Below are positions 1 to 8,097 of a stretch of 64,000 nucleotides of DNA, piece by piece (position 1 is the stretch's first letter; each line of letters starts with the position of its first letter). Source of the DNA: CAVUFH01 sp963740835 (lineage in GTDB: Bacteria; Actinomycetota; Acidimicrobiia; IMCC26256; PALSA-610); contig CAVUFH010000003.1 of NCBI GenBank assembly GCA_963740835.1, positions 1,364,001 to 1,428,000 of the forward strand. Direction: 5' to 3'. Position numbers and translations under genes: made by a program. The notes beneath the pieces are model-generated. The model was not told where the DNA came from and made no database searches. It saw only the letters and a program-made list of their open reading frames with translations.

Positions 1-15
1 ACCTCGAGCGACGCA

Positions 16-2227
16 GTGGCGTGGCGAACCGACCCCCTCGCGTTGCTCGACGCGGTGGTCGGGGGGATCGGTGGTGAACGGCGCGCGGGTCAGCACGAGC
101 TCACGGCCGCGGTCGCCGACGCGATCGCGCGCGGTCATCACCTCGTCGCCGAAGCCCCGACCGGATCGGGCAAGAGCTTGGCGTACCTCGTGCCCGCGGT
201 CGCGTCCGGGTTGAAGGTCGTCGTCGCGACGTCGACGATCGCGCTACAGCGCCAGCTCGTCGGCAAGGACCTGCCGGCGCTGGCCGAACACGGCGGCATC
301 AAGTTCTCCTACGCGCTACTCAAAGGCCGCTCGAACTACCTGTGCCGCGCCAAGCTGCGGGCCTCGGAGTCGCCGGATGCGTTGTTCGAAGTGCCGGTCG
401 GACCCGACTTCGGCCGCCAGCAGGCCCGCCTGCGGAAGTTCGCCGAACGGTCCGACACCGGCGATCGGGCCGAGCTCGAACACGAGATCAACGCGGCCGC
501 GTGGTCCGCCGTCAGTTGCACGAGCGTCGAGTGCCCGGGCAGATCCGAGTGCGCCGACGGGGCCGAGTGCTTCGCCGAGCGGGCGCGCGATCGCGCGCAC
601 GAGGTGTCCGTGCTCGTCGTGAACCACGCGCTGTACTGCTCGCACCTTGCATCGGAGAGTCGCGTGCTGCCGGAGCACGACATCGTGATCATCGACGAAG
701 CGCACTCCTTCGCCGACAACGCCACGAGCGCGTTTGCAGGCGACATCGCGACCGATGCCATCAGCCGCGTGAGCGGCATGTTGGCGCGCGCCGGCGCCGA
801 CAGGACCGCGGTGGACGCACTCAATGACGCGGGACGGCGCCTGGCCGCGATCATCGACGCGCGCGAGGGCACGGTCGACGTCGCCGGCGACGAAGAGGTT
901 GCGAGCGCGCTCGTCGCGGCCGGCGAACGGCTCGCGACCGCGAGCGCGAAGCTCGACCGCGCCGGCAACGACTACGCCAAGCGCGCCACTGGCCTCGCGC
1001 TCGGCCGGCTCGAGGTGCTGCGCCGGCTCGCCGCGCCCGGATCCGACGATGTCGTGTGGGTCGAACGGGTCGGCCGCACCCGCCGCGTGCGGATCGCGCC
1101 GATCGCGGCCGGCGAGACGATCGGGAACACGCTGCTCGCGTGTCATCCGGTGATCGCGGTGTCGGCGACCCTGGGCGGTGAGCCGCCCTTCCCCGCGCTC
1201 GCGCGCCAGATGGGGTTCCGCAGCGATGCCGAGCCGGGGGCGTGGGCCGATCACGACGACGTCGAGGCGGGCGACGGTGCCGACGACGGCCGGCCGGTCG
1301 CGCGGGCGGGCCGCGGCTACGTCGCGCTGCGGACGGCCTCGTCGTTCGACTGGCGCGGCGCAGGGGATCCTCTACGTCGCCAAGGACCTCCCCGATCCGA
1401 CGAAGGCGCGGGATGCCTGGGTCGATGCCGCCGGCGACCGCATCTGTTCCCTGGTGAACGCGGCGGGCGGCCGCGCGCTCGTGCTGTGTACGTCGCGCGC
1501 CAACGTGACGCACTTCGCGGCGATGTTGCGCGAGCGCACCCGTCACGACATCCTCGAGCAAGGCGAGCGCGATGCCGGACGCCTGGCCGAGGCGTTCATC
1601 GAGGACGAATCGTCCGTGCTCGTGGGGACGCGGTCGTTCTGGGCCGGTATCGACGCGGCCGGCGCCGCGTGCGTCCTCGTCGTGATCGATCGCATCCCGT
1701 TCCCCGCGCCGGGGGAGCCGGTGCAGGACGCGCGGCGCACGCGCGCGCAGCAGGCCGGCCTCAGCCCGTTCAATACGATCGACCTGCCTGTGGCCGCGCT
1801 CGTCCTCGCGCAGGGCACCGGCCGGCTCATCCGCACCGCGACCGATCGCGGAGTCGTCGCGGTGCTCGATCCGCGGTTGGCGACGCGCCCGTACCGCGTG
1901 CAGTTGCTCGCGGCCATGCCGCCGCTCCGACGCTCCATCGATCTCGCGGACGCGTGCGCGTTGTTGGGGGAGCTCGCGGCCGAGAGCCCCGCGCCCCGGC
2001 GGCCGGTCGAGCTCGCATCGCAGTCGTCGGTGGACGATCCCCGCGAGCTGCGGACCGATATGTCCAGCTCCGAGTCGGTCGGCGTGCGCAACCTGGTCCC
2101 GTGCCCCGTGTGCGCCGCTGAGATCGGTGCACGCTGTCAGGGCAGCAACGGCACCTCGGCGTTCCTCCACGCGGGGCGGGTGCTGGCGTTGACCCAGCCT
2201 CTCGCCCAACCCGAAGTCTCTGACTAG
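16..2227 (+). CDS. DinG/Rad3-type ATP-dependent DNA helicase, frameshifted
   Basis: This is an XPD/DinG-like superfamily 2 helicase. The first frame carries Walker A (APTGSGKS, about residues 47-54), a DEAH box (VIIDEAHSF, about residue 226) and a cysteine group (C110, then CTSVECPGRSEC and ECF) that in this family binds a 4Fe-4S cluster. At about 1360-1366 the reading moves to the +1 frame, where ILYVAKDLPDP, the SFWAGIDAAG segment and motif VI (QGTGRLIRTATDRG) follow. The span is 3n+1 long, so one extra base in a GCGCGGCGC stretch explains the break. The C-terminus adds a CPVC...C zinc-finger-like tail. The GTG start at 16 is the first available, and the true start could lie before the window. 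The stop lies inside the palindrome of the next gene. Confidence 0.85.
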
Positions 2228-2236
2228 AGTCAGAGA
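2217..2236. promoter_or_regulatory. Palindromic operator at the MarR-GNAT start
   Basis: Two 9-bp arms (TCTCTGACT and AGTCAGAGA) are separated by 2 bp and form a perfect inverted repeat. It includes the helicase stop codon and ends one base before the GTG start of the MarR-GNAT gene. MarR proteins typically bind such palindromes over their own promoters, so autoregulation is inferred. TAGAGT inside it (2225-2230) could be a -10 element, which would give an almost leaderless transcript; no convincing -35 is visible. Confidence 0.6.
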
Positions 2237-2237
2237 T

Positions 2238-3194
2238 GTGGACGACGACGCGATCCGCTCCGTACGCCGCTTCAACCGCACGGTCACGCAGCGCATCGGC
2301 GCGTTGAACGACGAGTACCTCGAGCGGGGCCGGCCCCTGGGTGCTTCCCGGGTGCTCTGGGAGCTCGACGAACCGAGCGATGTCCGGGCGCTGCGCACCC
2401 GTCTCGACCTCGACTCCGGCTACCTCAGCCGACTCCTACGCGCGCTCGAACAGGACCGCCTCGTGCGCGTCGAACCCGACCGTGCCGACAAGCGGGTCCG
2501 CACCGTGCGACTGACTTCCGCGGGCCGCGCCGAACGGCGCGTCCTCGACCGGCAGAGCGACGCACTCGCGTGGTCGTTGCTGGAACCGCTCAACACCGCG
2601 CAACGCGCGACGCTCGTCGCCGCGATGGAGACGGTCGCCCGGCTGCTGACGGCCGGTCTCGTCGAGATCGCGGTCGAGGATCCCACCAGCGACGCGGCGC
2701 GGTACTGCATCGGCGCCTACTTCGCCGAGCTCGACACGCGCTTCGAGTCCGGTTTCGATCCCGCGTGGAGCATCACGGCCGACGTGGCCGAGCTGACGGA
2801 ACCCGCGGGCCTGCTCGTGGTCGGGCGACTTCGCGGCGAACCGATCGGCTGCGGCGCGTTGAAGTTCCACCGCAGTGCGCCGGCGGAGATCAAGCGCATG
2901 TGGGTCGCGCCGTCTGCGCGCGGGCTCGGCGTCGGCCGTCGCATCCTCGCTGAGCTCGAGGCAGACGCGCGCCGCCGGCGCGTGAAGGTCGTACGCCTCG
3001 AGACGAACCGCGCGCTGGACGAAGCCATCAGCCTGTACCGCTCCGCCGGGTACGCGGAGGTCGACGCCTTCAACGACGAGCCCTACGCACATCACTGGTT
3101 CGAGAAGCGGTTGTCGCGTTTGCCGATTCGCGTCGGACCTGCAAGCCGGCCGCTCGTCAGACCCCTTCGAGCGCCTCGAGCCGGCCCGACTTGA
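2238..3194 (+). CDS. MarR-family regulator fused to GNAT N-acetyltransferase
   Basis: The 318-residue protein has two parts. Residues 1 to about 145 form a MarR winged helix: LDSGYLSRLLRALEQDRLV is the recognition region and DKRVRTVRLTSAGR the wing. Residues of about 150-300 form a GNAT acyltransferase with the acetyl-CoA loop RMWVAPSARGLGVGRRIL and the late SLYRSAGYAEV segment. Such MarR-GNAT fusions are a known bacterial architecture in which the regulator may sense or modify a small molecule; the substrate here is unknown. GTG at 2238 is chosen because the operator palindrome abuts it. The C-terminal 38 bp overlap the convergent DUF2252 gene. Confidence 0.88.
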   Translation: MDDDAIRSVRRFNRTVTQRIGALNDEYLERGRPLGASRVLWELDEPSDVRALRTRLDLDSGYLSRLLRALEQDRLVRVEPDRADKRVRTVRLTSAGRAERRVLDRQSDALAWSLLEPLNTAQRATLVAAMETVARLLTAGLVEIAVEDPTSDAARYCIGAYFAELDTRFESGFDPAWSITADVAELTEPAGLLVVGRLRGEPIGCGALKFHRSAPAEIKRMWVAPSARGLGVGRRILAELEADARRRRVKVVRLETNRALDEAISLYRSAGYAEVDAFNDEPYAHHWFEKRLSRLPIRVGPASRPLVRPLRAPRAGPT

Positions 3195-4581
3195 TCGCGG
3201 CGAGGAACGCGTCGTAGTCGCGCTCGTTCTGGTCCGCGTAGCGCTCGGCGAAATCGGCTATCGACTCCTCGAAGCGGTCCTTCTTGCCCAAGTAGGCGGC
3301 CATCGCGATCGGATCGCCGGAGCGGGCGTGCGATCGCGCGAGCGATTGCCCGCAGATGCGTCCGTAGAACGCCAGTCCCATCGGCTGCATCAGCTCCACG
3401 TCGATCGAGCCCTTCATGTCGCGCAACTGGCGCCAGTAGAAGTAGCGGTCGCCCTCGACGCCCTTGGTCCAGCCGAGGAAGATGTCGCTCGCGGCCTGCA
3501 TCATGCGCTGTCCCTGCACGACGCGTTCACCCGGCTGGTCGAACCGGCTCTTGGGCAGGTGATCCTCCAAGACGGACCTGGTCGCTTCCTTCACCTGCAG
3601 GAACAGGGGATCGTCCTGGTCGCGGCCCTGGAGCAAGCCGATGTACGCGCCCGTTCCCACACTGCCGACGCCGACGACCTTGCGGGCGACGTCGACCAGC
3701 CGGAACCGTTCGAGGAGCTGCCGGCGATCGTCCTGGAGCGTCCGGCGGTACGCGAGCAGGAGGCGGTGGATGCGCGCTTCGATCTCCTCGGGTGAGATCT
3801 GCAGCGTCGGTCGGAGCTCGCGGGCGGGAACCACGATCGGGGGCTGGCTCACGATGCGGTATTCGCCGTCGACCATCTCCGCGAGCTTCGACAGCGCCGA
3901 GAGGCTGTCGCGGGAGTGCGCCTTTCCGGCGGTCTTCTCTGCGAACCTCTCCGCCCGTTTCAAGGTCTTCTTCGGCGCGGCCTGCGCGTCGGCCGCGCGC
4001 GCGAGTGCGTCCATCAGATCCTGCTCCGAGAACCGCGCGTGCCAGATGTCCATGGTGTGCATCTCCGCGAACTCGCCCATCGCGGCTCGGTACGCACGGG
4101 CGGACTCGATTGTCGCGGCGCGACCGTCCGCCTGGGAAAACCCGTTGTTGCGCGCCGCGATGGTGAAGCTCGCGGCCATGCGCTTCACGTCGTACTCGAA
4201 CGGCCCGGGCAGCGTCTCGTCGAAGTCGTTCAGATCGAACACGAGCGTGCGCTCGGGCGACGCGAACAGCCCGAAGTTCGAGAGGTGCGCGTCACCGCAG
4301 AGCTGTGCGATCAATCCCGCGCGCGGCGTGTCCTTGAGATCGGCGGCCATGATCTTCGCCGCGCCCCGGTAGAACGTGAACGGCGACACCATCATGCGGC
4401 CGTGCCGTACGGGCACGAGGTCGGGTTCGCGGGTCGCGTTCTGCGCTTCGAGCAACGCGATCGGGTCCGGCCGATCGTGGGCAGGGACCCAACCCATGTG
4501 ACTCGACAAGCGCGTCTGCTCCCGCGACGCCTTGCCGATCGCTCGGCGCTCTTCGATGCTCCTGTGGATGACGGTGGTCAC
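3157..4581 (-). CDS. DUF2252 domain-containing protein
   Basis: The protein is about 474 residues and matches the DUF2252 family, which has a kinase-like fold. It shows LCGDAHLSNFG (a GDxHxxN loop as in aminoglycoside-phosphotransferase-type kinases) followed by VFDLNDFDET and DVKRMAAS. The biochemical activity of the family is not known to me. The GTG at 4581 is preferred over longer options because GAGAGGAAG lies 6 nt upstream on the coding strand and the protein then starts MTTVIHRSIEERR. It converges on and overlaps the MarR-GNAT gene by 38 bp. Confidence 0.85.
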   Translation of the reverse strand: MTTVIHRSIEERRAIGKASREQTRLSSHMGWVPAHDRPDPIALLEAQNATREPDLVPVRHGRMMVSPFTFYRGAAKIMAADLKDTPRAGLIAQLCGDAHLSNFGLFASPERTLVFDLNDFDETLPGPFEYDVKRMAASFTIAARNNGFSQADGRAATIESARAYRAAMGEFAEMHTMDIWHARFSEQDLMDALARAADAQAAPKKTLKRAERFAEKTAGKAHSRDSLSALSKLAEMVDGEYRIVSQPPIVVPARELRPTLQISPEEIEARIHRLLLAYRRTLQDDRRQLLERFRLVDVARKVVGVGSVGTGAYIGLLQGRDQDDPLFLQVKEATRSVLEDHLPKSRFDQPGERVVQGQRMMQAASDIFLGWTKGVEGDRYFYWRQLRDMKGSIDVELMQPMGLAFYGRICGQSLARSHARSGDPIAMAAYLGKKDRFEESIADFAERYADQNERDYDAFLAAIKSGRLEALEGV

Positions 4582-4714
4582 AGCGCACTTCCTCTCCGAG
4601 CGGCGATGCGATCGTCTCGCGCGCACCGGGCGCAGCTTGCCACCCGATATGCGTGCACCGCGGGCCGCGGGCGTCGCCCGATCGGGATGGGCAGCGCGGA
4701 ACCGGCGCGATCGA

Positions 4715-4972
4715 TCAGGAACGGGCGTCGATGTGTTCGCGCGGGGGGCGCCGCTCGTCCCGTTCGTCTCGCGCAACCCGATCGAGCAGGACCGAAGTCG
4801 TGACTCGGACCACGATGAGGAAGATGGGGAGACCGATGACGATCGCGACGCCGGCCATGTCGCCGCCGCTCGGATCCGTCAGCATCTCGACGGCCAACAC
4901 GGCCACGATGGCGCCGGCCGCGGCGAGCAACACCCCGAGAAGGAGTGCCAGCGCCGCCCGAACCAGTCCCAC
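4715..4972 (-). CDS. Small two-helix membrane protein, hypothetical
   Basis: The 85-residue product has two strongly hydrophobic stretches (about residues 5-30 and 40-62) and a charged, arginine-rich tail ending EHIDARS. That is a plausible two-pass inner-membrane protein with cytoplasmic tail. I do not recognise a family. It lies 133 bp upstream of the DUF2252 start on the same strand and is divergent from the dimethylformamidase-like gene. Confidence 0.55.
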   Translation of the reverse strand: MGLVRAALALLLGVLLAAAGAIVAVLAVEMLTDPSGGDMAGVAIVIGLPIFLIVVRVTTSVLLDRVARDERDERRPPREHIDARS

Positions 4973-5097
4973 CGCGTCTCTCCCTGTGTATCCGCTGTGT
5001 ATCTGGGTATCCGATCTCCCACCGCGCGCCGGACTGACATCTGCACGCGTCGTTGCTGCTCGGCGAGGTACGAGCCCCGACGCGCTTGACTACTGCC

Positions 5098-6572
5098 ATG
5101 CAGGCGATGGGCTACTGCTGGCCGCAGAGCGGCTACCCCGGTGATGCGATCGCGCTGTACACCTCCGGGTCGGGGCCGGTCGCCGTCGAGGTGGTGCGCG
5201 ACAGCGGCTTCCCCGAGGTTGTGTGGCGGGAGGAGGAGATCGCCACGGTGCCGCGAGAGGTGCCGACGACGGTCGTCGAGGACGGCTGCCGCTGGCCGGT
5301 GGCGGTGACGATCCCGACCGATCCGGACTGGCCGAGCGGCATGTATCTGGTGCGGCTGCACCGCACCGGCGAGTACCACGCGGATCCTCCGACCGCGTGG
5401 TTCGTGCTGCGGGCGCGCCGTCCCGCGGCTCGGGTTGCCTGCTCGTCCTCGCGACCAACACCTGGAACGCTTACAACGAGTTCGGCGGGCGCAACCTGTA
5501 CACGGGCGCGACCGTTGTCTCGTTCGAACGACCACTGACGAATGGCATGCTCGAGAAGCCGAACGAGGCGGGCGAGCGGCTCGTCGAGGGTGCGCGCGAG
5601 TACATCGACTACTCCGCGCGTCATGGGTTGAACACTTGGCACGGCATGGCGGGGTGGGCCGGTCAAGAACGTCGATTCGCGAACTGGGCGGCGCGGGCCG
5701 GCATCGAGCTCGACTTCGCGACGAACCGCGACCTGGAGGACGATCCGCAGCTGCTCGACGGCTACCGGCTGTATCTCAGCGTCGGGCACGACGAGTACTG
5801 GAGCTGGGCGATGCGCGACACGGTCGAACGCTTCATTGCGGGCGGCGGCAATGCCGCGTTCCTCTCCGGCAACACGTGCTACTGGCAGGTCCGCACGGTG
5901 CGAGGTCGCATGACGTGCTTCAAGCACCGGTTCCTCGAGGATCCGTTGTACGGCATCGACAACGCACGCCTCACGACGATGTGGTCGGACCCGCTGGTAT
6001 CGCGGCCCGAGAACGAGCTCACCGGCGTCTCGTTCACCCGCGGCGGCTACCACCGCATCTTCCGCAGCGTGCCGCGCGGCGCCGGCGGTTACGAGGTCCA
6101 TCGGCCTGATCACTGGCTGCTGGACGGCACCGACCTGCGCCGGGGCGACCTGCTCGGATCGGGGCGCGTCGTCGTCGGCTACGAGTGCGACGGCTGCGAC
6201 ATCACTTCCCGCAACGGGCTCCTCGGACCCACCGGAGCCGACGGCACCCCGCCCCTGTTCGAGGTCGTCGCAACCGCGCCCGCGACACCGTTCGACCGCG
6301 AAACCACGCCGCTGCCCCTCGCCCCCGGCGGCGAGTACGAGCTCGACTTTCACGCCCGCCGGTTGTTCGGTGACGACTCACCGGTCGCGCACGATCGATT
6401 GCGCAACGGGCACGCGGTCTTGGGTGCCTACGAGCGGGGCGGCACGGTGGTGACCGTCGGTTGCACCGAGTGGGCCTACGGCCTCGACGACCCCGACATC
6501 GACCGCATCACGCGCAACGTCATCACGCGCGCGACGCAGGTCCAGGGCCGGCGCGTGATGCGGACGCGGTGA
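5098..6572 (+). CDS. N,N-dimethylformamidase beta-subunit-like protein, frameshifted
   Basis: The sequence resembles the large-subunit domain of N,N-dimethylformamidase and its many uncharacterised homologues: GYCWPQSGYPGD at the N-terminus, then ATNTWNAYNEFGG, SVGHDEYWSWAMRD, AAFLSGNTCYWQVR and VGCTEWAYGL. The N-terminal third is in one frame (to about 5425) and the rest in another. The span is 3n+2, so one base is missing at about 5420-5440, next to CCCGCGGC. The start is uncertain; the ATG at 5098 is used because GYCWPQ follows closely, but TTG at 5053 is also open. True amide hydrolysis is not assured, since most homologues have unknown substrates. Confidence 0.75.
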
Positions 6573-6727
6573 GCGTCGCACCCGCGAGCTCGGTCACGCG
6601 CGTCGTGGTCGACGAGTCGTGGGATCCACCGGTGACGCTCGGCGTGCGGCTCGTCAGCGTCATTTCCGACGACCTGCAGCACGTGGGGCAGGCCGCGTTC
6701 GTGCGGGGCATCGTCACCGCCGACTGA
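6569..6727 (+). CDS. Possible 52-residue protein, hypothetical
   Basis: A short frame begins with a GTG that overlaps the stop of the dimethylformamidase-like gene in a GTGA arrangement, suggesting translational coupling. The product (SSVTRVVVDESWDPP... ending RGIVTAD) has no family I recognise. Dimethylformamidase has a small subunit of roughly 130 residues; this one is far shorter and does not visibly resemble it. It may be spurious. Confidence 0.25.
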   Translation: MSVAPASSVTRVVVDESWDPPVTLGVRLVSVISDDLQHVGQAAFVRGIVTAD

Positions 6728-6824
6728 CGCGCGGCCCGCCAAGAATGCGGTGCCGCGCTCGACGCACGTGCGGCCCGGGGTTACGGTCTCTCGCGCGAAT
6801 CGGCCACCATCGGGAGGGCCAATC

Positions 6825-7283
6825 ATGCGGGAGATCCACGGATCCGCGAGCGATCGCGTCGATGCCGACGCCGAAGCGGTGTTCCGACTGATCACCGACG
6901 TCGACCGGCTTCCCGAATGGAACGGCGCGATCGAGTGCGTCGTCGAGCGACCTACCGAACTGGCCGCCGGCGCAGAGTGGATCGTGAAGATGCACCCGAA
7001 TCGCATGATGAGCTGGAAGAGCCGGTCCACCGTCGAGGAGATCGATCCAGACCGGCACCGGTTCTCGTACCGAACGGTCAACGCGGACGGCAATCCGTCG
7101 TACACCGAGTGGAAATGGGAGATCACGCCGCTCGAATCGGGTGCCGACATCTCCGTGACCTGGGACGTGCACCTCGAGACGATGGATCGCCGGTTGCTCG
7201 CCGGCCCGATCCGCCAGCGCCAGCTTCGCAAGGAGGTCGCGGCGTCGCTGCACGCGATCGAAAGCGCCGCACGCCCGAACTGA
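6825..7283 (+). CDS. SRPBCC (START-like) family protein
   Basis: The 152-residue protein begins with the usual polyketide-cyclase/SRPBCC strand and helix (SASDRVDADAEAVFRLITDVDRLPEWN) and continues with a beta-rich segment (SWKSRSTVEEIDPDRHRFSYR, YTEWKWEITPL) and a long C-terminal helix (RQRQLRKEVAASLHAIE). Such proteins form a hydrophobic ligand cavity. ATG 6825 is chosen over the longer frame because GGGAGGG lies about 6 nt upstream. No ligand can be inferred. Confidence 0.85.
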   Translation: MREIHGSASDRVDADAEAVFRLITDVDRLPEWNGAIECVVERPTELAAGAEWIVKMHPNRMMSWKSRSTVEEIDPDRHRFSYRTVNADGNPSYTEWKWEITPLESGADISVTWDVHLETMDRRLLAGPIRQRQLRKEVAASLHAIESAARPN

Positions 7284-7423
7284 TGGAGCGCTCGCTGCGT
7301 ACTGACCACGAAACGGACCCGAGGCAAGGGGCGACATGACGAACACCGACGAGACGACCCGCGGCACCGAGACCGCGGAGTAGTCATCGCCCGCGCCGTG
7401 TCGGGGCTCGACATCGCACCGCA
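7284..7423 (+). other. Gap with a possible broken small gene
   Basis: After a GAGGCAAGGGG ribosome-site-like stretch, an ATG at 7336 opens a 15-residue frame (MTNTDETTRGTETAE, stop). Restoring one base near 7380 would join it to VVIARAVSGLDIAPQ, whose stop overlaps the ATG of the DUF488 gene in an ATGA. This could be a small frameshifted gene coupled to DUF488, or chance. Nothing else is visible. Confidence 0.2.
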
Positions 7424-7987
7424 ATGACGTCGGTGGTCACGCTCGGCCACGGCACGCTGACGGCGGAGACGTTCGCGGCAGTCGCGCAGGGCGCGGGAGT
7501 GGAAACAGTCGTCGACGTGCGGCGGTTCCCGGGCAGCCGGCGCCTGCCTCACTTCGCGAGTGAGGCGATGGGGGCGTGGTTGCCGGCGCACGGACTCGGC
7601 TACCGGTGGATCGTCGCGCTCGGCGGGCGCCGGCCACCACGTCCGGACTCGCCGAACCTGTTGCTCAGGAACCCGCAGTTCCGTGGCTACGCGGATCACA
7701 TGGCATCGGCCGAGTTCTCGGCCGGCGTCGGCGAACTGCTTGCCCTGACGGCGGAGCACCGCGTCGCGGTCATGTGCGCGGAGTCGGTGTGGTGGCGCTG
7801 CCACCGCCGGCTGCTCGCCGATCACCTCGTCCTCGTCGACGGCGCGGCGGTGGAGCACGTCTTCCACGACCATCGGGTCACGGCACATCCGGTGACGACC
7901 GGTGCGCGCGTGCTCGATGGACACGTCGTGTACGACGCGGGAGCGCCGCTGCACCTGCCGCTCGGTGGTGCAGATGTCGACGACTGA
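7424..7987 (+). CDS. DUF488 domain-containing protein
   Basis: The 187-residue protein carries the DUF488 landmarks: an opening TLGHGTLTAETF, the VVDVRRFPGSRRLPHF segment with the conserved DVR and PxS/F elements, and MCAESVWWRCHRRLLADHL, whose cysteine and Cys-His pair are conserved in the family. The function is unknown; members are often small stand-alone cytosolic proteins. The ATG at 7424 is the natural start. Confidence 0.88.
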   Translation: MTSVVTLGHGTLTAETFAAVAQGAGVETVVDVRRFPGSRRLPHFASEAMGAWLPAHGLGYRWIVALGGRRPPRPDSPNLLLRNPQFRGYADHMASAEFSAGVGELLALTAEHRVAVMCAESVWWRCHRRLLADHLVLVDGAAVEHVFHDHRVTAHPVTTGARVLDGHVVYDAGAPLHLPLGGADVDD

Positions 7988-8097
7988 AGCGCGACGGGCG
8001 TCTCGCCGTGCGGCCGTACCAATCATCGCCGGGGCCGACTCATCGCGTGAGCGCGCGTTGTGAAAGGCTGACGGCGCAGCAGCTTCCGGGGGGAATC

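Noticed and set aside
851..2398. 515-residue minus-strand frame over the helicase
   Set aside because: It covers the helicase C-terminal region whose motif VI is clear on the plus strand; no domain is visible in the antisense product.
4982..5010. Repeated GTATC words before the dimethylformamidase-like gene
   Set aside because: Three short words in about 30 bp (TGTGTATC twice, GGTATC once) are too short and unspaced to support a regulatory claim.
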